Below are positions 17,242 through 28,872 of a stretch of DNA of 64,000 nt, piece by piece (the first letter of the stretch is position 1; each line of letters starts with the position of its first letter). The notes under the pieces were generated by a model. The model did not search any database and had not been told where the DNA came from. It worked only from the letters and a program-made list of their open reading frames with translations. Origin of the DNA: Rhodococcus sp. H36-A4 (GTDB taxonomy: Bacteria; Actinomycetota; Actinomycetes; Mycobacteriales; Mycobacteriaceae); NCBI RefSeq assembly GCF_027158005.1, contig NZ_JAPVLQ010000004.1:449275-513274 (forward strand), read 5' to 3'. The translations under genes were made by a program, and so were the position numbers.

Positions 17242-20200
17242 TCAGGGAACCATGCTGCGGACCTGACGGGCTGCCACCGACAGTGAGGCAATATCCAGCG
17301 TGCCCGAGTCCGCGATCTCGGCAAGCGCTGTTCGTGCCCGGGTCAGCCTGGATGAATTCATCGCTTCCCATTCGGCGATCTTCTCGGCGGCGCTCTCGTG
17401 TGGCTCTCCGCCCAGTACAACCTCTTTGGTGATCGCTCGGAGTGAGGAATAGAGGTCGTCGCGCAAGGCCAGCCGGGCCAAAGAATGCCAACGGTCGCCA
17501 CGCGGCAGTCTCGACACCGATGTCAGCAACCAATCGATCCCGATGTGCGCATCCAACGCGAAATACAACTCCGCAACTTCGGAAAGGTCGTGTTCGGTGA
17601 TGTCGGCGACATCGATGATGTCGAGCAAACAGAACACGTCCAGCAGTTCATAGACCGAACTTGCCAATTCTCTCGGTGTGCCTCGCTCGACCGACGCTGT
17701 CACCCGTTTGTTCAGATCTCGCACCTGGTGCCCGTCGATCCAACCCGCTACCCGGATCCTCAGGGAACGGACCTTGGATGCATATCTGCTGATCTCGGCA
17801 CCTACGGCAAGTGGCTGGGGCCGGTTGATGAGCAGCCACCTGGCCACGCGGTCCAGCACGCGTCTGGATTCGAGCAGGAGTTCATCGGACGATGCAGTCG
17901 ACATGTCGACCGAACGAATCTCCTGCCAGAGCTCCTCCAGGTCGAAGATCTCGGTCGCGGCAGCGAATGCGCGCACTGCATCGGTACCGCTCGCCCCGGT
18001 GTCCTCGGCAAGGCGATAGACGAAGCTGATCCCGCCCCGATCGACGGTCTCGTTGGTCAACGTCGTCGCCACCAGTTGGCGCCGCAGCGGATGAGATGTA
18101 ATTGCGTTGGAGTACTTCTCACGTAGCGGCTCCGGAAAATACTTGGGCAGTCTCGGCGCGAACACGTCGCTGTCCGGCAATTCACTGGCAAGCAGGTCGC
18201 TCTCGAGGACCAGCTTGACGTGGGCCATCAACGTAGCGAGTTCGGGTGAGGTCAGACCTCGCTCGTCCTGCGCACGCTTGCGAATGTCGATATCCGACGG
18301 CAACACCTCGAGTTCGCGATCCAATCCGCTGCGAACCTCGAGGTCCTCGATGACACGTCGGTGGACGGTGAGCAGCGCAGGCGCATCCGAGCGGGACGTT
18401 CCGAGTAGCTCGTTCTGCATGATGTTGTCCCAGAGCACCAACCTGCTCACCTCCTCGGTCATGGACGCGAGCAGATCATCGCGGTCGGCGGGGTCGAGGG
18501 TGCCGTCGGCGATGGCAGAATCGAGAAGAATCTTGATGTTGACCTCGTGATCGGAACAATCGACACCTGCAGAGTTGTCCACAGCGTCGGTGTTGATCCG
18601 GCCCCCGGCGATGTCGTACTCGATACGTCCGAGCGAGGTGGCACCGAGATTGCCACCCTCACCGACAATGGTGGCCCTGAGCTCACTTCCGTCCACCCGG
18701 ATTGCGTCGTTGGACTTGTCACCGACATCGGAGTTCGACTGGGTGGATGCCTTGATATAGGTGCCGATTCCACCGTTCCATAGCAGATCAGCGGGTGTCT
18801 TCAGGATTGCGCGGATCAGGTCCGGTGGCGCCAATTCGGTTGTCGACTCGTCGAGACCCAGAGCCACGCGGGCCGCAGGACTGATCGGCACCGACTTGAC
18901 CGTCCGTTCCCACACGCCACCGCCGTCGCTGATCAGTGCCGAATCGTAATCGGCCCAGGACGATCGAGGAAGCTCGAACAGTCGGGCACGTTCGGCGAAT
19001 GCCGCCGCGCGATCCGGGTTCGGGTCGAGAAAAATGTGTCGATGATCGAATGCGGCGAGCAAGCCGATGTGTGTGCTGAGCAGCATGCCGTTTCCGAACA
19101 CGTCACCGCTCATGTCTCCGATACCGACGACCGTGAAATCCTCTGACTGGGTATCGATGCCGATTTCACGGAAATGACGTTTGACGCTTTCCCATGCGCC
19201 CCTTGCGGTGATGCCCATAGCCTTGTGGTCGTAGCCTGCCGACCCGCCCGACGCGAAGGCGTCCCCGAGCCAGAAGTCGTATTCACCGGCAACCTCATTC
19301 GCAAGATCGGAGAACGAGGCCGTCCCTTTGTCCGCTGCCACAACGAGGTACGTGTCGTCCCCGTCGCGACGTACGACGCGGTCCGGCGGAAGAACTGCGC
19401 TCGTCGCACGATCGAGATTGTCGGTCACATCGAGTAGACCGGCGATGAACAGTCGATAGCACGCCCGCCCCTCCTCGGCCGTCGCCGTCCGATCCGTCGC
19501 CGCGTCTCCAGTCGGTACCGGTGGGCGCTTGACGACGAATCCGCCTTTGGCGCCGACCGGCACGATGACAGCGTTCTTTACCATTTGTGCCTTGGCCAGC
19601 CCAAGGACTTCGGTGCGATAGTCTTCACGTCGATCGGACCAGCGAAGCCCGCCACGCGCCACCTCGCCGAATCGCAGATGTACACCCTCGACTCGCGGGG
19701 AGTACACGAAGATTTCGAATCTCGGTTTCGGTTTCGGCAGCTCGGCAATGAACCGAGGGTCGAACTTGAGGGACAGAAAATCGCGTGGTGCGCCGACAGC
19801 ATCGACTACATAGAAGTTGGTTCGCACTGTCGCACGGATCAATTCGAAGATTGCACGGAGAATGCGGTCGGCGTCGAGACTCACCACCTGATCGATGAGT
19901 ATCCGCAATTCCTTGTCGAGTTCAGCCGACTGTTCCTCGGCATCACCTTCGGGGTCGAATTGAGACTCGAACAAGGTCACCAGCAATTGCGCGGTTCTCG
20001 GATGAGAGAGTAGAACACCCTCGATATTGAACTGACTGTAAGGAAAGTTGGCCTGTCGCAGGTACTTCGCATACGCACGCAGGATGTGCGCCTGCCGCCA
20101 GTTCAGTCCAGCGCGCATGACGAGTTCGTTGAATCGGTCTGCCTCGGCATGTCCGTTCCACACGGCAGTGAATGCGTCGGTGAATCTCAGCTGCACGCGG

Positions 20201-22098
20201 CTTTCGTCATCGAGAGCCCCTGCGCTGGGAAGGTCGGAGTCCAGATCACTGTCGATCGCTGTACGAAGCATCTCTCGTGAGGCAGAGACTCCGAAATCGT
20301 ATATCCAGCATTGCATTCCATCCGGACGACCGATCGGGTACGGACGCTCGTCGTCTACCTCGACTCCGAGACTCTGCAGGATCGGCAAGACCTGACTCAA
20401 CGACACACCACCCCCGCCGATGTACAAACTGAACCGCCAATTCCCGACCGCGGAGTCGGAGTTGCGATAGAGCTGCATGTCGATCGTTCCGTCGGCAAGA
20501 GCTTCTAGCCGCGCGATATCGAACACGGCACGTTCGGGCCCGAAATCCTGCTTGTACGCCTCAGGGAACGAATCGGTGTACCGACTTGCCGAGATCGCTT
20601 CGACACTGGCGTCATCCACGATTGCCAGCGCAAGCCCGTCCTCCCACGTCTTGATCGTCTCGGTGAGAAGTGACTCGATACGAGCAACATTGTCTCGAGA
20701 GAGATCGGCACCGACCTGGTTCCGATCGTCGCGTCGAATGGTGACGTGCAACAAGGCCATATCGGACTCGGTGACCCGCGCGGTGTAGTCGATACCCGAA
20801 CCTCCGAGTTCACGCAACAAGCAATCCTGAACGGCGAGGCGGACTCTCGTCGTATAGCGATCACGCGGAAGGTAGACCAACGCCGAAACGAAAGCGCAGT
20901 TGGAGTCCTCACGTAGAAACACCTTGACCTTGCGGCGACGTCCGATAGCGAGCACCGCAGTCGCATTCTCGAAAAGCGCTTCCGTGCCGGAGGCGAACAG
21001 TTCCGATCGCGGCATCGATTGCAATACTTCGAGCATCGCTTGGCCTGAGTACGAGTCGAGATCATAGCCGGCTCGGTCGATGATCGAACGTACGCGCCGC
21101 TCGATGACCGGGATGTCGAGCACGCTCTCGTGCAGCGCAGTCACGGTGAAGACACCCATGAAGCGATGCTCGCCGAGCTCTGGAGCCGAACGATCCATCA
21201 CGGTGACGAAGTACGGGTACACCGCGCGATGCACAGTCGCCGGGCTCGAACCCTGTGTGAGAGTCAGCAGGTCGGTACGTTCACTGATATCGAGCGACTC
21301 TCGATCCAATGCATGATCCTGGCGCAACACCCCGAGTCCACTCCCGGATACGGACCGGGTCAGCAGCGATCCGTCCTGCGTCGGTTGCACGTCGTAACGG
21401 CGATAGCCGAGCAGTGTGTAGTGACCTTCGGCCAACCAACCGAGCAGGTCTGCCGCGTCTCGAAGCTCCGTTGCGCGTTCATCGTCGCATCCGTCGGCCG
21501 AGTCTGCGAGAGTACGGGCCACCGAAGCTTGGAGCCCGCGCATGGCTTCGGTGTCGGCGATGACCACGCGGACGTCGTTGAGAACGACGGCGATCTCGTC
21601 CTCCAGCACGTCCAGAAGAGAGCCGGGTGTCGAGCGATGCAGCGCAATGTACATCCACGACTCACGCCGGGCCCCGCCGAGACTGCCGTTGCCTGGTCCC
21701 ACACGGGTCAGATTTCCATCGCTGTCTCGAACGACACCCACGATGGGGTGGACCATGTCGGTGACGTCGACATCGAGTCGAGACAGTCGCGACATAACGG
21801 ATTCGACCAGCAGAGGCATGTCGTCGGTCACGATCTGCAACGAAGGCCCAACTACTCTGCCCTCGGCGTCCTCGACGACGCGATGCAGGCGAATCTTGGC
21901 ATCCCCCGGAGTTCTGCGCGCCGCCAGCTGCAGGTGCATACGAACGATCGAGCGCTCGGCCTCGTCAGCAGGGCTGTGGGGCTCATCGGTGTCGACGTGC
22001 ACGAAATAGACTGCCTTCACTTCGGGCAAGGGAGTCACCAACTCTGCGGGCAGTCCGCTCGACCAGTCGATGTCCGTTGTTCCCGCCGCGTCAGGCAT
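17242..22098 (-). CDS. gdh: NAD-specific glutamate dehydrogenase, large (180-kDa) class
   Basis: Oxidative deamination of glutamate to 2-oxoglutarate and ammonium. The 1618-aa protein has the long N-terminal ACT-like regulatory region, a catalytic core in the second half (GLRWSDRREDYRTEVLGLAKAQMVKNAVIVPVGAKGGFVVKRP, with catalytic lysines), and the nucleotide-binding VVGIGDMSGDVFGNGML. In mycobacteria this enzyme (Rv2476c) is inhibited by unphosphorylated GarA. ATG 22098 is chosen because AAGGGAG lies about 11 nt upstream; GTG 22110 would sit on top of that site. It heads the gdh-thioesterase-Rv2474c set. Confidence 0.95.
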   Translation of the reverse strand: MPDAAGTTDIDWSSGLPAELVTPLPEVKAVYFVHVDTDEPHSPADEAERSIVRMHLQLAARRTPGDAKIRLHRVVEDAEGRVVGPSLQIVTDDMPLLVESVMSRLSRLDVDVTDMVHPIVGVVRDSDGNLTRVGPGNGSLGGARRESWMYIALHRSTPGSLLDVLEDEIAVVLNDVRVVIADTEAMRGLQASVARTLADSADGCDDERATELRDAADLLGWLAEGHYTLLGYRRYDVQPTQDGSLLTRSVSGSGLGVLRQDHALDRESLDISERTDLLTLTQGSSPATVHRAVYPYFVTVMDRSAPELGEHRFMGVFTVTALHESVLDIPVIERRVRSIIDRAGYDLDSYSGQAMLEVLQSMPRSELFASGTEALFENATAVLAIGRRRKVKVFLREDSNCAFVSALVYLPRDRYTTRVRLAVQDCLLRELGGSGIDYTARVTESDMALLHVTIRRDDRNQVGADLSRDNVARIESLLTETIKTWEDGLALAIVDDASVEAISASRYTDSFPEAYKQDFGPERAVFDIARLEALADGTIDMQLYRNSDSAVGNWRFSLYIGGGGVSLSQVLPILQSLGVEVDDERPYPIGRPDGMQCWIYDFGVSASREMLRTAIDSDLDSDLPSAGALDDESRVQLRFTDAFTAVWNGHAEADRFNELVMRAGLNWRQAHILRAYAKYLRQANFPYSQFNIEGVLLSHPRTAQLLVTLFESQFDPEGDAEEQSAELDKELRILIDQVVSLDADRILRAIFELIRATVRTNFYVVDAVGAPRDFLSLKFDPRFIAELPKPKPRFEIFVYSPRVEGVHLRFGEVARGGLRWSDRREDYRTEVLGLAKAQMVKNAVIVPVGAKGGFVVKRPPVPTGDAATDRTATAEEGRACYRLFIAGLLDVTDNLDRATSAVLPPDRVVRRDGDDTYLVVAADKGTASFSDLANEVAGEYDFWLGDAFASGGSAGYDHKAMGITARGAWESVKRHFREIGIDTQSEDFTVVGIGDMSGDVFGNGMLLSTHIGLLAAFDHRHIFLDPNPDRAAAFAERARLFELPRSSWADYDSALISDGGGVWERTVKSVPISPAARVALGLDESTTELAPPDLIRAILKTPADLLWNGGIGTYIKASTQSNSDVGDKSNDAIRVDGSELRATIVGEGGNLGATSLGRIEYDIAGGRINTDAVDNSAGVDCSDHEVNIKILLDSAIADGTLDPADRDDLLASMTEEVSRLVLWDNIMQNELLGTSRSDAPALLTVHRRVIEDLEVRSGLDRELEVLPSDIDIRKRAQDERGLTSPELATLMAHVKLVLESDLLASELPDSDVFAPRLPKYFPEPLREKYSNAITSHPLRRQLVATTLTNETVDRGGISFVYRLAEDTGASGTDAVRAFAAATEIFDLEELWQEIRSVDMSTASSDELLLESRRVLDRVARWLLINRPQPLAVGAEISRYASKVRSLRIRVAGWIDGHQVRDLNKRVTASVERGTPRELASSVYELLDVFCLLDIIDVADITEHDLSEVAELYFALDAHIGIDWLLTSVSRLPRGDRWHSLARLALRDDLYSSLRAITKEVVLGGEPHESAAEKIAEWEAMNSSRLTRARTALAEIADSGTLDIASLSVAARQVRSMVP

Positions 22099-22217
22099 GT
22101 GTTGAACCACTCCCTTGTGAGGATCGCCGGCGCGGCCGTGCAGCCGCCCCGCAACACGAGCCTATCGGGGAACAAGTCGAGGCGGTGCCCTTGTGGGCTA
22201 ATCGGATTCGGAGTGGG

Positions 22218-22652
22218 CTACTCGGATTCGGACCGATCTTCGGACGCGTCGAGGTAGTCGCTGAAGACAGCCCTCTCCTGATCCGTCACCGGACGCGGAG
22301 CCTGCGCTGTCAGGTCGAACATGACCATGACGGCTTCCGCATCGGCACACAGGACGCCTTCGACGTCACGAACGAGATGCCGAACAGCGAAGGACGTTCG
22401 GCCGATACGGGAGATCGACACCTCGATCTGCAACGGCCCGGACGCGTCGAAGATCGGGCGCAGGAAGTCGACCGTAAGTTTCCCTACGACCGACCCTCCC
22501 CGCGCCTCCCCCGCAGCCTGCATGCACTCGGTGATGAAGTGCGCGCGGGCTTCTTGCAGATATTCGACGAACCGCGTGTTGTTTACGTGTCCGAGTCGAT
22601 CCGAGTCACTCCAGCGAACCTGGAGGCTGTACTCGAACGTTTTCCCGGACAA
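22218..22652 (-). CDS. Acyl-CoA thioesterase, 4HBT hotdog fold
   Basis: The 144-aa hotdog protein has VRWSDSDRLGHVNNTRFVEYLQEAR, the 4HBT active-site block. It is a second, distinct thioesterase near gdh. The start is TTG 22652, only 3 nt beyond the ettA stop, with AAGGGA located inside the end of ettA; translation is therefore very likely coupled to ettA. Substrate is unknown. It is not obviously present between Rv2476c and Rv2477c in M. tuberculosis. Confidence 0.85.
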   Translation of the reverse strand: MSGKTFEYSLQVRWSDSDRLGHVNNTRFVEYLQEARAHFITECMQAAGEARGGSVVGKLTVDFLRPIFDASGPLQIEVSISRIGRTSFAVRHLVRDVEGVLCADAEAVMVMFDLTAQAPRPVTDQERAVFSDYLDASEDRSESE

Positions 22653-22655
22653 GCG

Positions 22656-24335
<1,680 letters not shown>

Positions 24336-24393
24336 GTGCGCAAGCCTATCGGTGCGAACGGGTCTAGGCATCATCGCCCGATCCGAGAGGAAG

Positions 24394-25578
24394 CTAGCCC
24401 ATTTGCACAGGGTCGAGCACACGGTGCACGAAAGGCGTCGAGTCGGCCATGGAGGCGATCATCGACCCTTCGTGACCGACGAATTCACCCCCCGAATACA
24501 GGTACGGAACGTACGTGACGTCCTGACCGTGCCCGATGAGTCCGGCGGCCAGCGGGACCGACAACGGCGAAGGCACCATAGTGTCGATAATTCCCTGGCC
24601 TAGGAAGATCGGCCTGTCGTAACCGTCGACCGGTACCGAGAGATACTCCGACAGAGCGTCGAACATCTCGGTTCCCGCCACCGGACGCGAGAGCATCGCG
24701 CCCACCGACCCGTGCTGCGTTCGTAGGTCCCCCGGGCAGGTCGCCTCGACGTTGTCTACCTCGGAACGCCCGAAGTCCGTCAGGTAACTGTCGACATCGA
24801 GATCGGGCCTCGATTCACGTAGCCCCGCGAGCACGTACGCCGCGAAGACGTTCAGACCGTCCAAACCGAGGTCTGGAATCCACGGCCCACCGACCTGAAA
24901 CGCGTATTCGAGGTTCGACGGCGCTCCCGTGGCCACGACTCCGCGATAGTCGAGTTCCGGCGCATAGGTGGTCGCGATATCGGCGGCTTGCAATGCTGCG
25001 TGGCCGCCCTGGGACTGCCCGATCGCCAACCACCGATCCGCCAGAACCGATTCCACGGACCGTGCCGCACGAACCATGTCGACGACGCTGCGTGCGGCCG
25101 AGTCCTTCTCGAGGTAGGCGTGTGGCCCGGGTGTGCCCAGGCCCGCGTAATCGGTCGCAACGACGGCATATCCCTCGGAGATCCAGTGACTCAGATACTC
25201 GAGGTGACGTCCCTGATACGGATTACGCGACGGCGCACACTGATCTCCGACACCGACTGTTCCGTGTGCCCACGAGATGATCGGCCATCCATCGGCGGGG
25301 GCTCGACCGTTCGGTACGAAGACCGTTCCGGAACTGAGCGCGGGCCTACCCGTCGGACCCACAGTCCAGTAGGTGAGGAGGTGGGCTCTGGCTGTGCCGG
25401 GCAGCCCGGCTTCCGTCGCGAGGGGCTGCACGGACTGCACCGTTCCGGGCGCAGAGTCGACGGGATTCTGTGTTCTCCCTGGATGTGCTGTCGCGACTCC
25501 CCCGGCACCGATGCCCAGCATGATCGAGAGCAGCACAGGTAGTAACAGTCGCGTCCACGCGCGTGTGTCGGCCCGCAT
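24394..25578 (-). CDS. Secreted lipase, LIP (secretory lipase) family alpha/beta hydrolase
   Basis: The 394-aa protein has a signal peptide (ALLLPVLLSIMLGIGAGGVATA-like, cleavage near AHP at residue ~32). Catalytic residues: Ser in GQSQGG, Asp in GIIDTMVP and His in FVGHEGS. The fold and length fit the fungal-type secretory lipase family common in Rhodococcus and Nocardia, which degrades triacylglycerols or esters outside the cell. It sits between ettA and ssb on the same strand with its own intergenic regions. Start ATG 25578 gives an Arg-rich n-region. Confidence 0.85.
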   Translation of the reverse strand: MRADTRAWTRLLLPVLLSIMLGIGAGGVATAHPGRTQNPVDSAPGTVQSVQPLATEAGLPGTARAHLLTYWTVGPTGRPALSSGTVFVPNGRAPADGWPIISWAHGTVGVGDQCAPSRNPYQGRHLEYLSHWISEGYAVVATDYAGLGTPGPHAYLEKDSAARSVVDMVRAARSVESVLADRWLAIGQSQGGHAALQAADIATTYAPELDYRGVVATGAPSNLEYAFQVGGPWIPDLGLDGLNVFAAYVLAGLRESRPDLDVDSYLTDFGRSEVDNVEATCPGDLRTQHGSVGAMLSRPVAGTEMFDALSEYLSVPVDGYDRPIFLGQGIIDTMVPSPLSVPLAAGLIGHGQDVTYVPYLYSGGEFVGHEGSMIASMADSTPFVHRVLDPVQMG

Positions 25579-25605
25579 GCGGTAACGATAGCGATCGAAC
25601 GAACT

Positions 25606-25638
25606 GCCGGGCCCGAATGGGTTCCGCTCGGGCCCGGC
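25606..25638 (-). terminator. Hairpin terminator after ssb
   Basis: GCCGGGCCCGA (25606-25616) and TCGGGCCCGGC (25628-25638) form a perfect 11-bp GC-rich stem, starting 15 nt after the ssb stop on the minus strand. There is no long T-run. Confidence 0.6.
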
Positions 25639-25653
25639 GCGGGCGATGTTCGG

Positions 25654-26145
25654 CTACACCGCCGCGGCGTGTTCGATCGTCTCGGGGATGGAGTCTTCGT
25701 CGACGTCGACTTCCTCGCGTTCGTCGAAGGTGTCGACTCCTTCGTCGTGCGTCTCGTCCGGTTCCTCCTGCGGTACCGCCACGGGCCGTGCGCGCTCGAC
25801 CTTGACGATGCATCGGGCGAGATCGGGGCCGACGGCGCTGGCCGTCATCTCTAGATCGGACCGTTCGGCACCGTCTCTGGTGGTGTATTCGTTCGTTCTG
25901 AGCTGCCCGTAGGCCACCACCGGGTCGCCCTTCATCAGCGATCCTCCGACGCCCTTTACCAGCCGTCGCCAGCAGGTGACACCGAGGTACAGCGTGCCGC
26001 CGTCGCTCCATTCGCCGGTAGCTCGGTCCTGCCGTCGCACATTGCTGGCCATCCGGAAGTTCAGTACCTCGTCACCGGACGCGGTCTGTCTCTTGATCGG
26101 ATTGGTGATGACTGTCCCCACAACCGCACATTGCGCCTCGTACAT
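25654..26145 (-). CDS. ssb: Single-stranded DNA-binding protein (second ssb, Rv2478c-like)
   Basis: The 163-aa OB-fold protein begins MYEAQCAVVGTVITNPIKRQ and has TLYLGVTCWRRLVKGVGGSLMKGDPVVAYGQLRTNEYTTRDG. It has a very acidic C-terminus (EEPDETHDEGVDTFDEREEVDVDEDSIPETIEHAAAV) but lacks the canonical DDDIPF-type tip, as expected for the mycobacterial SsbB paralogue rather than the essential Ssb. Start ATG 26145 has AAGGGGA 7 nt upstream. Two DnaA-box-like sites lie 119-146 nt upstream. Confidence 0.9.
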   Translation of the reverse strand: MYEAQCAVVGTVITNPIKRQTASGDEVLNFRMASNVRRQDRATGEWSDGGTLYLGVTCWRRLVKGVGGSLMKGDPVVAYGQLRTNEYTTRDGAERSDLEMTASAVGPDLARCIVKVERARPVAVPQEEPDETHDEGVDTFDEREEVDVDEDSIPETIEHAAAV

Positions 26146-26263
26146 CGTCTGTCCCCTTGTCAGTTCGGTGATCCGTCTGTTCGACGATCCGGTTCGGCAG
26201 CGCCGATCCGAGGACACCGACTTTGCCGTGAGCTCCGAGTGAAATGTGGTGGGAATCGGCATC

Positions 26264-26291
26264 TGTGGATAGATGTCCCGGTTGTGGACAA
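26264..26291. promoter_or_regulatory. Two DnaA-box-like sites upstream of ssb
   Basis: TGTGGATAG (26264-26272) and TGTGGACAA (26283-26291) are in the same orientation, 19 bp apart from start to start. The second is the exact reverse complement of TTGTCCACA, a preferred actinobacterial DnaA box; the first differs from TTATCCACA at one end position. They lie in the 193-nt gap between ssb and yigZ. Confidence 0.5.
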
Positions 26292-26338
26292 GGCGGTTTC
26301 CGACGGGGTTTCGGGCGTCAGTGTGTCGGTCGAGCGTG

Positions 26339-26965
26339 TTAGAGGAGCGCGGACTCCACATAGGTGTGCCCCACGACCTCGGGACGGGCCGTTCCCCCGG
26401 TCAGGCCGGCCAGCATGCCGATCATTGCGTCGACGTCCTCGACCTGAACCGTCATCACCGCACGAAAGCGATAATCGATGGACACGATGCCGACCCCCCG
26501 CGCCCGTAGTTCCGATTCGACTCGGCCGACCTCTGTGTAGTCCAGTTGGACCTGCAACAGTTCACGACGCTCGCGCTGCAGGAGTCGGGCGTTCTCGAGT
26601 GCGTGCGTGACCGCGTCTCCATAGGCCCGGGCCAGCCCGCCGGTGCCGAGTTTGACACCACCGAACCAACGAGTCACGACGGCAACGACATTGGTCATCT
26701 CACGCCCGAGGAGGACGTCGAGCATCGGGCCACCCGCAGTACCGCTCGGTTCTCCATCGTCGTTCGTCCGAAGGATCAGATTGCGTGGCACATCACCGAC
26801 AACGAATGCCGAACAGTGATGTCGAGCAACCGGATTGGCCGAACGGGCTGTCGCGATCACAGCTCGCGCTGCTTCTTCCGACGGTGCGCGTTCGACCACC
26901 GCGAGGAATTTCGATCGCTTGATCTCGATCAGCGCCTCTGCGCCACGTTCCACTGTGAAAAACAA
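26339..26965 (-). CDS. YigZ/IMPACT family protein
   Basis: The 208-aa protein has the UPF0029 N-terminal signature IKRSKFLAVVERAPSEEAARAVIATARSANPVARHHCSAFVVG, then NDDGEPSGTAGGPMLDVLLGREMTNVVAVVTRWFGGVKLGTGGLARAYGDA, and a DUF1949-like C-terminal domain. Eukaryotic IMPACT regulates translation; the bacterial role is unclear. The best start is TTG 26965 (LFFTVERGAEALIEIKRSKF) with AGG about 7 nt upstream. It lies 37 nt after the ABC exporter stop and may be in its operon. Longer upstream frames overlap that gene and are spurious. Confidence 0.85.
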   Translation of the reverse strand: MFFTVERGAEALIEIKRSKFLAVVERAPSEEAARAVIATARSANPVARHHCSAFVVGDVPRNLILRTNDDGEPSGTAGGPMLDVLLGREMTNVVAVVTRWFGGVKLGTGGLARAYGDAVTHALENARLLQRERRELLQVQLDYTEVGRVESELRARGVGIVSIDYRFRAVMTVQVEDVDAMIGMLAGLTGGTARPEVVGHTYVESALL

Positions 26966-27002
26966 TGCATTCCTCGCCTTCGCAATCGGGGGTCGCGACG
27001 GG

Positions 27003-28832
27003 TTACGCCGCAACCTGCTCCGAGTTCGCGGCTTCCGATGCGTGGACGAGCTCGGCATAGTGACTGTCCGACGCCATGAGCTCGTCGTGGGTACCGGATT
27101 CGAGGATTCGACCGCTGCCGAGAACTGCGATGCGGTCCGCGGATCGGACGGTCGAGAGTCGGTGCGCGATGAGGATCGTGGTGCGTCCCGCCATGAGTTC
27201 GTCGAGGGCGTCCTGCAGCGCACGCTCGGTCCGAGTGTCGAGTGCGCTGGTCGCCTCGTCCAGTACGAGAATCGGTGGGTTGCGCAGGACGGTCCTGGCG
27301 ATGGCGAGTCGTTGTTTCTCTCCACCGGAGAACCGGTATCCGCGCTCCCCCACCAGCGTGTCGTATCCCTCGTCCAGCGCGGTGATGAAGTCGTGGATCT
27401 GGGCTACACGGGCTGCGTGTTCGATCTCGGCATCGGTTGCCTCAGGTTTGGCGAACCGGAGATTCTCGCGGATCGATGCATGGAAGAGGTACGTCTCCTG
27501 CGATACGACGCCGACGAGTTCGGCCACGGCCGTGGTCTGCAGATCCCGAAGATCGACGCCGTCGATGGTGATGCGTCCGGACGTCGGGTCATGAAGCCTC
27601 GCAGCGAGATACCCGAGCGTGGTTTTACCAGAACCTGTCGATCCGACCAGGGCCAACGTGCTCCCTGCCGGGACCACGAGGTCGATGTCGGTCAGTGTCG
27701 GTTGCGAGGCGACGGTGTACGAGAAGCAAACATTGTCGAATGCGACGTCGCCGCGTACGTCTTGCCTTGACAGAACCTTCGGGTTCTTCGGTTCGGCGAT
27801 GTCGATCGGGAGGTCGAGATACTCGAATACCCGGCCGAACAATGCCAGCGAGCTCTGCACTTCGACGCCTGTGCCGAGCAGCTGCATGGTGGGGCGGAAG
27901 AGTTGGGTTTGCAATGTGGTGAACGCGACGAGTGTGCCCACGGTGAGTGCGCTTCCGTTTCCGATGGTCACGCCGGCGAACCAATACACGAGGGCGGGCA
28001 TGATCGCGAAGCTGATCTGCATGCTGGCCATTCGCCATTTGCCGGCCATCATCGCTTTGAGTTCGACTTCGGCGACTTCGTCGGACCGACTGGCGAACCG
28101 ATCGGTCAGAACGTGCGCGGATCCGGTGGTCTTGCCGAGCAGGATGCCACTGACGGACAGGGATTCCTCGATCTGGACGGAGAGTTCGCCGAGCAGTCTC
28201 TGTCTGGTGATGGAGATCTTTCGGCGCTCGTTGCCGATACGACGCGCTATCCGGACGAAGACCGGCAGGATCGCCAGGGAAAACAGGGCCAGACGCCAAT
28301 CGAGCAGAAACAGAGCGACGACTGTTGCTGCCACGGTGGTGGCGTTCTGGGCTATCGACGTCGCAGTGTTGGTGACGACGGATTGCATTCCACCGATGTC
28401 GTTGGCGATCCGAGACTGTACTTCGCCGGTGCGGGTGCGGGCGAAGAAGCCGAGTGACTGCTTCTGTAGATGTGCGTAGACGGAGACGCGCAGATCGTGC
28501 ATGAGCTTCTGGCCGACGCCGTTGGACATCCAGGTCTGCACGACGCCGAGTGTGTTGGTGATGATGGCGACTGCGATCATGCCGACTGCGATCAGCGTGA
28601 CGAGTGTGACGTCGCGATCAGGGATGGCATGGTCGAGCAGTTCGCGGAGAAGTAGAGGTGAGGCCAGTGCGATGACTGCACTGAAGACGATGATCGCGGT
28701 GACGGCAGCGATTCGTGCTCGGTAGGGATGGAAGAGTGCAAGCACTCGGCCGACGGGAGCTGGATCGGGCGCAGGCCCCAGATCAGGTGATGAGGCGGCA
28801 GTTGGATTCGATTTCGTGAGTGGGCGTACCAA
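27003..28832 (-). CDS. ABC exporter, fused permease and ATP-binding protein
   Basis: The 609-aa half-transporter has six transmembrane helices (~residues 30-300) and a nucleotide-binding domain with Walker A GSTGSGKTT, Q-loop VVSQETYLFHASIRENL, signature FSGGEKQR, Walker B ILVLDEATSALD and a switch His in IAHRLSTVRSADR. It would act as a homodimeric lipid or drug exporter. TTG 28832 is chosen since GGAGG lies 5 nt upstream. A divergent marR gene and a perfect palindrome between them suggest MarR repression of this exporter. Confidence 0.9.
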   Translation of the reverse strand: MVRPLTKSNPTAASSPDLGPAPDPAPVGRVLALFHPYRARIAAVTAIIVFSAVIALASPLLLRELLDHAIPDRDVTLVTLIAVGMIAVAIITNTLGVVQTWMSNGVGQKLMHDLRVSVYAHLQKQSLGFFARTRTGEVQSRIANDIGGMQSVVTNTATSIAQNATTVAATVVALFLLDWRLALFSLAILPVFVRIARRIGNERRKISITRQRLLGELSVQIEESLSVSGILLGKTTGSAHVLTDRFASRSDEVAEVELKAMMAGKWRMASMQISFAIMPALVYWFAGVTIGNGSALTVGTLVAFTTLQTQLFRPTMQLLGTGVEVQSSLALFGRVFEYLDLPIDIAEPKNPKVLSRQDVRGDVAFDNVCFSYTVASQPTLTDIDLVVPAGSTLALVGSTGSGKTTLGYLAARLHDPTSGRITIDGVDLRDLQTTAVAELVGVVSQETYLFHASIRENLRFAKPEATDAEIEHAARVAQIHDFITALDEGYDTLVGERGYRFSGGEKQRLAIARTVLRNPPILVLDEATSALDTRTERALQDALDELMAGRTTILIAHRLSTVRSADRIAVLGSGRILESGTHDELMASDSHYAELVHASEAANSEQVAA

Positions 28833-28872
28833 GAGGACCTCCAAGTTCGATGAACGACATAATACAGAGGCT

